Assembly: GCA_945897805.1 (NCBI GenBank)
Contig: CAMDFX010000001.1
Location: 310,001-374,000 of the forward strand
Direction of reading: 5' to 3'
DNA from: Chryseobacterium gleum
GTDB lineage: Bacteria; Bacteroidota; Bacteroidia; Flavobacteriales_D; Crocinitomicaceae
Length of the DNA: 64,000 bases
Position numbers and translations under genes: made by a program. This document shows, piece after piece, positions 1 to 7,904 of the stretch. How positions within the stretch are numbered: position 1 is the first letter of the stretch; every line of letters begins with the position of its first letter. The notes below the pieces were generated by a model. It saw only the letters and a list, made by a program, of their open reading frames with translations. It was not told where the DNA came from and searched no databases.

Positions 1-122
1 TGATGGCTGCCGGAAGATCCGAATTTCACCCAGTTGATCCAGCGGACAAAGCGAAAAACAGAAGAATCGAAGTAATCATTTCTCCAAATTTGAATGCTTT
101 GTTTGAATTGATTAATAAATAG
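1..122 (+). CDS. OmpA/MotB-family protein, C-terminal end (partial)
   Basis: Only the last 40 codons are inside the window, in frame 3, ending with TAG at 120-122. The peptide contains the NRRIE string typical of the end of OmpA-like peptidoglycan-binding domains, preceded by AAGRSEFHPVDPADKAKN and followed by VIISPNLNALFELINK. In this family the Asp and Arg around this region bind diaminopimelate of peptidoglycan. In Bacteroidota such proteins are flagellar-MotB-like or OmpA lipoproteins. The N-terminal part, signal peptide and any coiled coil lie upstream, so the exact subfamily cannot be given. It converges with the HMA-domain gene that follows, with 42 bases between stops. Confidence 0.8.
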   Translation, partial: MAAGRSEFHPVDPADKAKNRRIEVIISPNLNALFELINK

Positions 123-164
123 CAAGAAAATTTTCAGTGATAATAAGAAAAGCTTTTCGTACTC

Positions 165-500
165 TTATTTCCCCATTCCATGCGGCTGACAGCACAACGG
201 CAACGCTTTCTGCGCGTCCACATTAGCTTTCACATCATCCGCATCATATCCTATCTCTGAAACAATTTGCTTGATTTGCTCAAGTGTGATTTTCGCCGGC
301 TTAAATTTTACCGTTAAATCTTTTGTCTTAAAATCTAATTCAGAAAAAACGATTCCTTTCGTATAATTCAATTTCGATTCGATGCGCTCTTTGCAATCTC
401 CACATTCCGCAGAAGTTTTAATCGTCACCAATTGCGTTTTCGCCTCTTGCTTAAAGCCAAATGCCAAAAAGGCGATACATATTATTAAGATAGTTTTCAT
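165..500 (-). CDS. Secreted heavy-metal-associated (HMA) domain protein
   Basis: A 111-residue protein with a short signal peptide (about residues 1-18) followed by one HMA ferredoxin-like fold. The metal site is CGDC at about residues 33-36, in the position of the GMxCxxC loop of copper chaperones. A second possible ligand set lies at the extreme C-terminus, CCQPHGM, which is not part of the standard fold. HMA domains bind Cu(I), Zn or Cd; copper is inferred from the neighbours. It is the last gene of a minus-strand trio, 22 bases after the TonB receptor gene, so it is probably co-transcribed and may hand metal to or from the receptor in the periplasm. Confidence 0.85.
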   Translation of the reverse strand: MKTILIICIAFLAFGFKQEAKTQLVTIKTSAECGDCKERIESKLNYTKGIVFSELDFKTKDLTVKFKPAKITLEQIKQIVSEIGYDADDVKANVDAQKALPLCCQPHGMGK

Positions 501-522
501 ATTTTCTATTTATTTATTTTTT

Positions 523-2793
523 TTAAAAATTGAACTTGTCGAAGTTTAAATTGAGTCTGTCGATGAAAGCTGAGCCTGTCGATGAAAGCTGAGCCTGTCG
601 AAGCTTGAATCTCACCCCAACATAAACATTTACCCCTTGAATCGGCGCCCAAACTCTCGTTGCATCAAAATACGAACCAAAAGGATTTTGCGGATCAATC
701 AAAGCGTTTTTTTGTTTGTAATTCGTCAAATTTTCGCCTCCGATGTAAAAATCCCATTTTTTGAAAACGTGCGTTATTTGAGCGTTAAAAATAGGATAAA
801 CTTTCGACATATTGTCTATTGAATGTCCCGCCACTGGATCATGAACCATGTGCAACCTGCTTTTTCCGTAAACTGAAAGTGTAGCGTCATATTCCCAACG
901 CCTGTTTCTTGTTTTGTATGCCAAATTTACAAAGCCTCGTTGCGTTGGAATCATCACTTGCTGTTGCATTTTTCCTCCATATTCGGCTTTTACATCTAAA
1001 TATTTGTAGGCCAAACGGACATCAAAACGTGGCAAAACTGGTAAACTAACTTCAGTTTGAAAACTATTAGAATAAGATTTTCCTGTCAAATTGCTAAAGT
1101 AAAAATTATTCATGTCGATATCTCGATCTACAATCAATTGGTTTTCGAAAAAAGTATGGTAAAAATCGATGCTGATATTGGCTTTTCTTTTAAAAAATTT
1201 GAATTCTTGCACAATTGAACCGCCTAAATTCCAGGAAACTTCCGCTTGGATATTTTTTTCAATCACCCAATTTCTCGACGTTGCTAACAAACTGATATTG
1301 TCAATGATTACATTTGGAACTCTGAATCCGCGCCCTGCTGTGAAACGTAAATCCAACTTTTCTGTCACGCTAAATTTCCCATGAAAACGGGGAGAAAATT
1401 GGAAACCGTATAAATTGTGGTAATCACCGCGCGCACCCAAAACGCCTGTGAAACGCAATCCTTTGTAGGTGTATTCTGCAAAGGCGCCCGGAACATATTC
1501 AACTCTTGGTAAAGTGAGCGAATCTAATTTTTGGGTCAAATCGACAAATACAAAGCTTAATCCACCTTTGATTCCATGATTGGTGTTTCCTATAATACCG
1601 TCGAAAATTGCATTGATGTAACCTCGTTTTTCCTCGCCATCAAAGACCCGTTTTCCAAATTGTGCATGGGTAGTTTGGTATTTTAAATTGTAAATAATTC
1701 CAATAGATTGATATGGTTTTTTCTCAAACAAAAATCCAGTTTTGGCAAACAAATCAATGTGCTTATTTTCAATAGTCACACCGTATAAATTATTGGTTTT
1801 TTGGGCTGAAAACCCTGTCTGTCCGCCTTCTTTGGATTCGTAATAGGCATTCATGCCCAATTGTGCTTCCATGTGTTTTCCATTGTAATTCCAACGATTT
1901 AGAAAAGCAGCATTTTTTGACATTGGAATATCTCTGAAACCATCTTTGTTGTTGTCCACTTCTGAAAACAAGCCAGATGCGTGACCAAAAAGTCCAGTTT
2001 GCCATTTTTTACCGACATTCAATTTCCCGTGTGAATTCAATTCTGCCCTACCAAAGCGATTTCCATAGGCATTGAAATAGAATTTCTCCATCGATTGCGG
2101 CTTTTTTAGTTCTAGATTTACCAAGCCAGCCATGGATTCGTAGCCGTTTACCACGTTTCCTGTTCCTTTGGTAATTTGAATCGATTCAACCCAAGTTCCA
2201 GGCATAGAACCAAGCCCAAAGGCGCTTTCCAAGCCACGCATGTACGGAATATTTTCCATTTGAATTTGGGTGTAAACGCCATCTAAGCCCATCATTTGGA
2301 TTTTTTTTGCGCCTGAAATGGCATCCGTCATGTTTACATCAACCGAAGCATTGGTCTCAAAGGATTCAGATAAGTTGCAACAAGCTGCTTTGCGCAATTC
2401 TCCTTCACCCAGTTCTTCTACATGCAAAGTTTTCAGTTTGGAAATGCTGTGGGTTGTTTTTTTATATTGAACCACAAATTCCTCCAAAATTTGATTTTCA
2501 TATAAATTGATTTCAATAATCGAAAATCGGTCTTTGTTAGATACAATCAATGTATCATTTCTGAATCCAATAGCGCTAAAAATCAATGTATCGGGAAGTG
2601 TTTTTCCTAAAGTGATTTCAAAAAGTCCATGTTCATCTGTTTCTGCAGTTTCCTTTGTTTTTACAGAAGTGATTTTGGCATTTTTAATTTTTTTCCTTGT
2701 TTCATTTACAGTTTTACCATAAATGACGCCTTTTAGCTGACTAAAACTCCCGAAAGAAATCAGTAAAAAAGCAATTGTAAAAATTGATTTCAT
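523..2793 (-). CDS. TonB-dependent outer-membrane receptor, probable copper uptake
   Basis: A 756-residue receptor with a signal peptide, a carboxypeptidase-regulatory-like (CNA-B type) domain at about 20-100, a plug at about 125-235 and a 22-strand barrel in the remainder. A CC pair (AACCNLSES) sits just before the plug, as in receptors that neighbour HMA and HYC_CC_PP proteins. Energy would come from TonB-ExbBD and the substrate is inferred to be copper or a copper complex. The natural end of the barrel appears to be the strand VYVGVRFKL. A further 25 or so residues, ending in FNF, are encoded by four copies of a 15-bp repeat (see 530-603). It lies between the HYC_CC_PP gene (60 bases upstream) and the HMA gene. 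Confidence 0.88.
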   Translation of the reverse strand: MKSIFTIAFLLISFGSFSQLKGVIYGKTVNETRKKIKNAKITSVKTKETAETDEHGLFEITLGKTLPDTLIFSAIGFRNDTLIVSNKDRFSIIEINLYENQILEEFVVQYKKTTHSISKLKTLHVEELGEGELRKAACCNLSESFETNASVDVNMTDAISGAKKIQMMGLDGVYTQIQMENIPYMRGLESAFGLGSMPGTWVESIQITKGTGNVVNGYESMAGLVNLELKKPQSMEKFYFNAYGNRFGRAELNSHGKLNVGKKWQTGLFGHASGLFSEVDNNKDGFRDIPMSKNAAFLNRWNYNGKHMEAQLGMNAYYESKEGGQTGFSAQKTNNLYGVTIENKHIDLFAKTGFLFEKKPYQSIGIIYNLKYQTTHAQFGKRVFDGEEKRGYINAIFDGIIGNTNHGIKGGLSFVFVDLTQKLDSLTLPRVEYVPGAFAEYTYKGLRFTGVLGARGDYHNLYGFQFSPRFHGKFSVTEKLDLRFTAGRGFRVPNVIIDNISLLATSRNWVIEKNIQAEVSWNLGGSIVQEFKFFKRKANISIDFYHTFFENQLIVDRDIDMNNFYFSNLTGKSYSNSFQTEVSLPVLPRFDVRLAYKYLDVKAEYGGKMQQQVMIPTQRGFVNLAYKTRNRRWEYDATLSVYGKSRLHMVHDPVAGHSIDNMSKVYPIFNAQITHVFKKWDFYIGGENLTNYKQKNALIDPQNPFGSYFDATRVWAPIQGVNVYVGVRFKLRQAQLSSTGSAFIDRLNLNFDKFNF
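530..603 (-). repeat. Four-copy TCGACARRYTCAR repeat fused into the TonB receptor 3' end
   Basis: Read on the minus strand, four 15-bp units matching CWTCGACARRYTCAR start at plus positions 589, 570, 551 and 530, with periods of 19, 19 and 21 bp. The units are near-palindromic in their core (TCGA) and resemble the widely dispersed Bacteroidota intergenic sequence CTTCGACAAGCTCAG; another pair lies at 27768-27811. Because the periods are not multiples of three at every step, the units are translated in different frames, giving an apparently non-repetitive protein tail. Confidence 0.85.
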
Positions 2794-2853
2794 AAAAATA
2801 AATATGTTTAAAAATTAGATTGACCAATTAATTAGTCATTAATAAACAGAGAT

Positions 2854-3288
2854 TTATATTCTGAAAACTTGATTTGAAATGAGTATTTCTCGGCCTTTTT
2901 TAGGAGGCGGACGATTGATAGGAATAGTACAAACCAATTCCTTTTTGAGTATAAAATTTTGCTCAAAAATGAATAATTTATGAGCAGAATTAAACGCAAT
3001 TTGTTGGTTGTGCTGAAAGTCTTTCTGAATAAAATTTGATGTTATTTTGAAAGAAATTAAATCCTCCTCGCAACAATTTTCTTTGAATGAATCTCCTTTT
3101 TTTTCTGCTTCTTCATGGCAGCAACTACTGATTTTTTTGGCAGGTTTGCATGAATGTACAGAAGGAACAAAATAACTATATTCAGTTCCGTCGACTTTGC
3201 AAAAATGTTCAAACACATGAATTCCAACAGATCCAACGAAAAGGGAAACTGCAAAGAGAAAAATGATTATTGAACGAAAAGGTTTCAC
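2854..3288 (-). CDS. HYC_CC_PP family protein (copper-operon small protein)
   Basis: A 144-residue protein with an N-terminal hydrophobic segment (about 6-24) that is a signal anchor or signal peptide. The pattern matches the Bacteroidota family named for its HYC, CC and PP motifs: HFCKVDG after the membrane segment, CC pairs at about 57-58 and 72-73, and RPPPKKGREIL near the end. The Cys and His residues suggest metal binding on the periplasmic side. It is the first gene of the trio with the TonB receptor and HMA protein, a grouping I know from other flavobacteria. The molecular role is not established. Confidence 0.8.
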   Translation of the reverse strand: MKPFRSIIIFLFAVSLFVGSVGIHVFEHFCKVDGTEYSYFVPSVHSCKPAKKISSCCHEEAEKKGDSFKENCCEEDLISFKITSNFIQKDFQHNQQIAFNSAHKLFIFEQNFILKKELVCTIPINRPPPKKGREILISNQVFRI

Positions 3289-3360
3289 GATGTAAAAGTA
3301 AAATTATTCCTTGAGAGCAACAATTTTATTTTTGTTAAATCTTGGAATCTTGAATTCAAA

Positions 3361-4041
3361 TTAATTCGAAAATTCACTTTCAAGTTGATCCAACGCCAAG
3401 CATCCAAATTGATCGTTTGACCAGCTATATTTAGCTTTATTATTATTAATCATGACAAAAGTTGGAAACTTCCCTTCAGCCATTTTACTTAAAGTTTCGA
3501 TGTTCTTAGTTTTGCTGACAATAATTTCTTTGCCACCTTCAGCGATGTAATCTTTTAAATCTTCCGAATTACTTGTGCAAACAATGAATTTGATTCTCAT
3601 TTCAGGATTTCTAGCTTTTAATTGTTTCAATTTTGAAATCGAATGATAACAATAAGGACAGCCAGGAATAGTGATTACTGCTAAATCTACTTTTCGAAAA
3701 TCGTTAATGGATTCTTGATTTTGAATTTCGGTTCCTTGTTTAGAAAAATCTCCTTCATAGATAGGATTTAAAACAAATCCAATGACAAATGGAATCGCAG
3801 TAATTACCAGAAATAAAATCGGTCTTAAAAATTTCAGTCTATTTGAAATGACTTTGTACAGGAAAAACTTGCTGAACCATCGAGCGATTAAAACTCCAAA
3901 AATAACCAAAAGCAAGTAAGGTGCTATTTTGGAACTTGTCCATGAAAAGTTGGAGTTGATAAACCATTGTTCGATGGACGTGAAGAAATATAAAACAAGT
4001 GTCGAAGTAATTATGCAAAATAAAATAAAAAAATATTTCAT
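3361..4041 (-). CDS. Membrane-anchored thioredoxin-fold protein (CPYC)
   Basis: A 226-residue protein with three predicted membrane segments (about 2-20, 42-58 and 72-93) and a C-terminal thioredoxin-like domain from about 115. The redox motif CPYC lies at about 128-131 (IPGCPYCYHS), and FPTFVMI supplies the cis-proline usual after the active site. It is probably a periplasm-facing thiol oxidoreductase or thiol-based carrier; the partner is unknown. It has its own start after the terminator of the small lipoprotein gene and a 72-base gap to the copper trio. Co-function with copper handling is possible but not shown. Confidence 0.72.
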   Translation of the reverse strand: MKYFFILFCIITSTLVLYFFTSIEQWFINSNFSWTSSKIAPYLLLVIFGVLIARWFSKFFLYKVISNRLKFLRPILFLVITAIPFVIGFVLNPIYEGDFSKQGTEIQNQESINDFRKVDLAVITIPGCPYCYHSISKLKQLKARNPEMRIKFIVCTSNSEDLKDYIAEGGKEIIVSKTKNIETLSKMAEGKFPTFVMINNNKAKYSWSNDQFGCLALDQLESEFSN

Positions 4042-4063
4042 GAAAATTTTATAAATGGTTTAA

Positions 4064-4092
4064 ACAAAAAAAGGGAAGCTAGTGCTTCCCTT
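4064..4092 (-). terminator. Rho-independent terminator after the small lipoprotein gene
   Basis: On the minus strand AAGGGAAGC, loop ACTA, GCTTCCCTT forms a perfect 9-bp stem followed by a run of T, 19 bases past the stop at 4111. Confidence 0.85.
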
Positions 4093-4110
4093 CATTTTTA
4101 AAATTTAATA

Positions 4111-4320
4111 TTACTTGATTTTACAAGAAACAGTTACTCCGTTTTCTGTTTTTGAACCAGCAGTACAAGCGTCTTCTGCTTTTTTCTTAGTGTCTTTGAT
4201 AGTTGTAGAAGCAGAAGCTGTCATACCAAGAGCTGTAGTTGAACACTCGCAAGTGTAATCTTTTTTGCAAGAAGCCAATGTTAAAACTCCTAAAGCGGCA
4301 ATAGCGATAAATTTTTTCAT
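4111..4320 (-). CDS. Small secreted lipoprotein, unknown function
   Basis: A 69-residue protein with a lipoprotein signal ending LTLASC (lipidated Cys at about 19), followed by KKDYTCECST. Four further Cys residues in the mature part could form two disulfides. Short lipoproteins of this kind, with a CxC near the start, are common in Bacteroidota and have no assigned role. It is monocistronic, with a strong terminator directly downstream, which suggests a short abundant transcript. A longer upstream in-frame start is not needed, because the signal peptide begins at the chosen ATG. Confidence 0.75.
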   Translation of the reverse strand: MKKFIAIAALGVLTLASCKKDYTCECSTTALGMTASASTTIKDTKKKAEDACTAGSKTENGVTVSCKIK

Positions 4321-4467
4321 AATTTAAATATTTAGTTAATACAGCGCAAATGTATTTAAAAATTTGATAAATCATAAAAAATCACAATTATTTTAAAATT
4401 AATTTTTGTTTTTTTAAAAAACATATGATTTGCAAGTTGATTAAAAACTTTTTAAAAATCTTATACG

Positions 4468-4475
4468 TAATTTTG
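4468..4475 (+). promoter_or_regulatory. Candidate -7 box for the Nfu gene
   Basis: TAATTTTG fits the Bacteroidota TAnnTTTG consensus and lies 26 bases before the ATG at 4502. No well-spaced TTTG element is visible, so this is a weak call. Confidence 0.35.
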
Positions 4476-4501
4476 TAAAACAAATTATTTTTCAAAAAAA
4501 G

Positions 4502-5104
4502 ATGCAAGTTCCAGTAAATGTATACGCAGAAATGACACCAAACCCAACAACGATGAAGTTTGTTGCCAATAAATATTTATTATTAACCGGAGAGTCAGTT
4601 GACTTTACAAGTGCTTCTGAGGCCAAAGGTTACTCTCCATTAGCTGAACAATTGTTTCAATTTCCATTTGTAAAAGGGGTTTTTATCGCTAGTAATTTTG
4701 TTACAATCACTAAAAACGAATCACTTTCATGGGATTTTGTTACCATGGAATTGCGAGAATTTATTAAGAATTGGATTGCTGAGAGCAAAGATGTTTTAAT
4801 TCAAATGCCAGCACCAAAACCTGTTGAAGCAAAGAAAATAGATGGGGCAGTGAAAGAATATTTGCCTTCAGAATACGATGATGCGATTCGTGATTTGTTA
4901 GATGAATATGTGCGCCCTGCAGTAGAAACGGACGGTGGCGCAATTGATTTTAGAAGTTTTGAAGATGGCGTTGTAACCGTTTTATTGAAAGGCTCTTGCG
5001 CTGGTTGTCCTTCTTCAACTGCCACTTTGAAAGGTGGAATAGAAAATCTATTGAAACAACATTTACCTGCTGTTACCTCAGTGGTTGCTGAAGCTGGAGA
5101 GTAA
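4502..5104 (+). CDS. NifU-like (Nfu) Fe-S cluster scaffold/carrier protein
   Basis: A 200-residue cytosolic protein with an N-terminal Nfu_N domain (about 5-95; TPNPTTMKFVAN is the characteristic opening) and a C-terminal NifU domain (about 120-195). The cluster-binding CxxC is CAGC (CAGCPSS at about 165). ETDGGAIDFRS and the CxxC together are typical of this carrier family, which holds a [4Fe-4S] cluster between two subunits and delivers it to target enzymes. Length agrees with other two-domain Nfu proteins. No suf or isc genes are adjacent. Confidence 0.92.
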   Translation: MQVPVNVYAEMTPNPTTMKFVANKYLLLTGESVDFTSASEAKGYSPLAEQLFQFPFVKGVFIASNFVTITKNESLSWDFVTMELREFIKNWIAESKDVLIQMPAPKPVEAKKIDGAVKEYLPSEYDDAIRDLLDEYVRPAVETDGGAIDFRSFEDGVVTVLLKGSCAGCPSSTATLKGGIENLLKQHLPAVTSVVAEAGE

Positions 5105-5126
5105 TTTTAAGTTTAAATTTTAGTTG

Positions 5127-5164
5127 GAGTTAATGTTCTTATTTGAGCATTAACTCTTTTTTTT
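5127..5164 (+). terminator. Terminator of the Nfu gene
   Basis: GAGTTAATG and CATTAACTC form a 9-bp stem followed by eight T. The right arm and T-run overlap the last codons and the stop of the opposing gene ending at 5150. Confidence 0.85.
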
Positions 5165-6241
5165 AGCTTTGTTTCCCAATCGATTCGCAACAAAACGACC
5201 TCTAAAGCTGCCAAATTCTTGCAATCTTGGATCAGCTTTTACATCTGTCAAAACAGGAAATTCAAATCTTCCTGAAGAGAATGCGTATTGTGCTTTTTTG
5301 CTCGTTAAATATTGCAACAATTTTTGGGCGTTTTCCGGATTTCTGGCATATTTATAAATTCCAGCGCCTGTAACATTGTAAAAAGTTCCTTTTTGGGTTT
5401 GACTTGCAAAGATAACAGAAATATTGCGATACAATTTTTTACTCAACGTATCTTTTTTTTGATTGGCGGATACCAAAGAGGATAATTCAATAAAAGCCAA
5501 GTGTGATTGAACAGCACTGATTTTTTTGATTTGAGTCAAATCATCTCCCTTAGGATTTCCTTGCGCCTGTTTATTCAAATTGGAAATGAAATTTTTGTGT
5601 TTTCTAGATTTTAAATTCAACATACTAATTCCAAGTACTTTAATTGTAGTATTTTTGCTGTTTTGTAGCGCAATTTTTCCATTCCATTTTGGAAGATTGG
5701 TTTCATTGTAAAATTTAATAGTGTCGCCAGACAAAAGGTTTTTGTTGTAAATCATCACAATAGGCGATTTTGAAATTGCGCACCACAAATTGTTTTTTGA
5801 AAAATAATTTTCATCCATTAAAGGATTGATTTCTGCAGGATCGATTTGTCTAAATAAATTCATTTTTCCGCCTTCCAAAAGTCGGTCAGCACCGTGAAGT
5901 AAAATTAAATCTGCAAATGAATTGTATTTTTCTAATCGGATGATTTCAAGAATACTATCAGAAGGTAAAACTTTATAGTAAACCTTGATTTTTTCTGATT
6001 TTTTGAACTGTTTGAAAATTATTTTGTCATTCTCGCTCAAAAAATCGGTGTAAACAGTAATCGTTTGTATTTTATCTGGTTTCGCATTTTTGACCAAACA
6101 AGATTGGAATAATATCAAGCAAATAAAAAGTATAAATATTTTAAATCCAAAACAATAATTCTTTAGATTTTGGAAATAATTTACTTGATTTAAATTTTTT
6201 GACATTTTAACAATAAACTTTGAGCGAATATAATCATTCAT
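5150..6241 (-). CDS. Iron-type extracellular solute-binding lipoprotein
   Basis: A 363-residue protein from the farthest start. The N-terminus contains a hydrophobic stretch ending LILFQSC, a lipobox with Cys at about 48. The mature part resembles periplasmic Fe(III)-binding proteins (FbpA/FutA type): ITVYTDFLSE start, LWCAISKSPIVMIYNK, LPKWNGKIALQ, NPKGDDLTQIKKI and GAGIYKYARNPENAQKLLQYL are in the family's order. I infer iron binding. No permease or ATPase gene is nearby, so it is an orphan component. A TATATTTG box at 6247-6254 would start transcription at about the first ATG, so the internal ATG at 6204 (MSKNLNQ) is a likelier start. Its last codons lie inside the Nfu terminator. Confidence 0.75.
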   Translation of the reverse strand: MNDYIRSKFIVKMSKNLNQVNYFQNLKNYCFGFKIFILFICLILFQSCLVKNAKPDKIQTITVYTDFLSENDKIIFKQFKKSEKIKVYYKVLPSDSILEIIRLEKYNSFADLILLHGADRLLEGGKMNLFRQIDPAEINPLMDENYFSKNNLWCAISKSPIVMIYNKNLLSGDTIKFYNETNLPKWNGKIALQNSKNTTIKVLGISMLNLKSRKHKNFISNLNKQAQGNPKGDDLTQIKKISAVQSHLAFIELSSLVSANQKKDTLSKKLYRNISVIFASQTQKGTFYNVTGAGIYKYARNPENAQKLLQYLTSKKAQYAFSSGRFEFPVLTDVKADPRLQEFGSFRGRFVANRLGNKAKKKS

Positions 6242-6246
6242 TTTCG

Positions 6247-6254
6247 CAAATATA
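6247..6254 (-). promoter_or_regulatory. Candidate -7 box, minus-strand iron-binding lipoprotein
   Basis: TATATTTG on the minus strand fits TAnnTTTG. The predicted start of transcription is near 6240, almost on the farthest ATG, which favours translation from 6204. Confidence 0.45.
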
Positions 6255-6276
6255 CAAGTTGAAATGCGATGTTTTG

Positions 6277-6284
6277 TACCTTTG
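6277..6284 (+). promoter_or_regulatory. Candidate -7 box for the HEAT-like gene
   Basis: TACCTTTG fits TAnnTTTG and lies 15 bases before the GTG start at 6300, so the leader would be only about 9 nt. It is divergent from the minus-strand box 22 bases away. Confidence 0.45.
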
Positions 6285-6299
6285 TAAAAAATTCAGAAA

Positions 6300-6863
6300 G
6301 TGTCAGAAGAAAAAGTATCACAAAAACAAAGAAAATTAAAAATTGTAAAATTGCTTGGCGATGTTGAAAGCGGAATACCATCCAAAGTAACTACTGCTTT
6401 AGATTCATTACAAGTGCATGGTGATGATAGTATTATAGAGCCGCTAATTCAAGCGATTGATTTGCAAACAGACGAAAAATGTGTTTCTGAAATAATTGAA
6501 TTTTTATCGAGCCTAAAAAGCACAAAAGCTGTCAAAACAGTAATGGATTGCTTGACAAATCCAAAAAATGCGCACCAACAAATTAGAATATTATCTACGA
6601 TTTGGAACAGTCCGTTAGATTACAGTGCGCATCTGGCGGTATTCATTGAATTGGCTGTAAAAGGTGATTTTTTGATTGCACTGGAATGTCTGACAATTTT
6701 AGAAAATTTAGATGGACCATTCGAAGAAAGTTCAATCTTAGAAGCGCAATTATTGCTGAAAGATTACCACGAAGGCGTTTACCCAAAGGATGCGCAAAAA
6801 GACCATTTAATGAGTGAAATCGCTTTGTTGTTGAAAGACATGGATCTCTCAATTGATGATTGA
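6300..6863 (+). CDS. HEAT-repeat-like cytosolic protein, unknown function
   Basis: A 187-residue protein beginning with GTG; no other usable start exists before residue 80. It is almost all alpha-helical with helix-pair periodicity: GIPSKVTTALDSLQVHGDDS, then IEPLIQAIDL, then AVKTVMDCL. This resembles HEAT repeats used for protein contacts. There is no signal peptide or enzyme motif. It lies 22 bases upstream of the LuxE-like gene and is probably co-transcribed with it. Function not known. Confidence 0.65.
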   Translation: MSEEKVSQKQRKLKIVKLLGDVESGIPSKVTTALDSLQVHGDDSIIEPLIQAIDLQTDEKCVSEIIEFLSSLKSTKAVKTVMDCLTNPKNAHQQIRILSTIWNSPLDYSAHLAVFIELAVKGDFLIALECLTILENLDGPFEESSILEAQLLLKDYHEGVYPKDAQKDHLMSEIALLLKDMDLSIDD

Positions 6864-6885
6864 TTTTTAGATTTTGTAAGCCACA

Positions 6886-7857
6886 ATGGAAAAACTAGAA
6901 CAAGCGATTTTTAAAATTAAAAGTCAAGCTGATTTTGAAAAAATAGCGTTGGAAGTTTACCGATTTCAAATTGAACATTGTGAAATTTATCGAGATTTTG
7001 TCAAGCAATTAAATAGAAAAACGCCTGAGAAAATTTCTGAAATTCCTTTTTTGCCTATTTCTTTTTTCAAAACACACGAAGTAAGATCTAAAACTAAGGA
7101 AACGGAAATACTTTTCATGAGCAGCGGCACAACTGGCTCAGAGAGAAGCAAGCATTTTGTGGAATCTTTGAAAATGTATGAAATTTCTTTCCTTAAGAGT
7201 TACATCAATCAGATTGGAAATCCAGCAGACCAAATTATTTTGGCTTTGCTACCGAATTACATCGAACAAGGAAATTCGAGTTTGGTTTACATGGTCGATC
7301 ATTTAATTAAAGCCACAAAAAACGAATTTTCTGGCTTTTATTTGGACAATTTGACTGATTTGATTCAAGCTTACGAAAAGGCAATCTCCACTGGAAAAGG
7401 AGTCGTTATTTTTGGAGTAAGTTATGCTTTGCTTGATTTAGCCGATTTGAAACCCAATCTTTCAAAAGCGCGAATCATTGAAACAGGCGGCATGAAAGGA
7501 AGGCGGGAAGAACTAAGTAAGGAGGAATTACATGAAGTGTTAAAAAATGCTTTTCAAGTTCCATTTATTTCTTCAGAATACGGTATGAGTGAATTACTTT
7601 CTCAAGCTTATAGCGATAAAAAAGGATTGTTTGATTTACCTAATTGGATGCAGATTATGATTCGTGATGTCAACGATCCGTTTGGATATTTAGAAAATGA
7701 GAAAACGGGCGGCGTGAATGTAATCGACCTCGCAAATTTATATTCCTGCGCTTTTATTTCTAGCCAAGATTTAGGGAAAATCACCCAAAATCAGTTGCAA
7801 TTGATGGGCAGATTTGATCATTCTGATTTAAGAGGATGTAATTTAATGATAGAATAG
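6886..7857 (+). CDS. LuxE-like acyl-protein synthetase / acyltransferase
   Basis: A 323-residue ANL-superfamily protein. It shows the adenylate-forming phosphate loop MSSGTTGSERSKH at about 83-95, ETGGMKGRREEL near 200, and SEYGMSELLSQAY near 227, all in the order seen in LuxE and PaaK-related enzymes. LuxE activates a fatty acid as acyl-AMP and carries it as an acyl-protein. Here no luxC or lux genes are present, so the substrate is open. Standalone LuxE-like genes are common in Bacteroidota. The HEAT-like gene upstream is the probable operon partner. Confidence 0.75.
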   Translation: MEKLEQAIFKIKSQADFEKIALEVYRFQIEHCEIYRDFVKQLNRKTPEKISEIPFLPISFFKTHEVRSKTKETEILFMSSGTTGSERSKHFVESLKMYEISFLKSYINQIGNPADQIILALLPNYIEQGNSSLVYMVDHLIKATKNEFSGFYLDNLTDLIQAYEKAISTGKGVVIFGVSYALLDLADLKPNLSKARIIETGGMKGRREELSKEELHEVLKNAFQVPFISSEYGMSELLSQAYSDKKGLFDLPNWMQIMIRDVNDPFGYLENEKTGGVNVIDLANLYSCAFISSQDLGKITQNQLQLMGRFDHSDLRGCNLMIE

Positions 7858-7904
7858 CAATTTTTAAATTTTCTTTCTTATTTTTATACAAATAAATATC
7901 AGAA

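Noticed and set aside
6886-7857. Bioluminescence (lux) locus
   Set aside because: Only a LuxE-like gene is present; no luxA, B, C or D.
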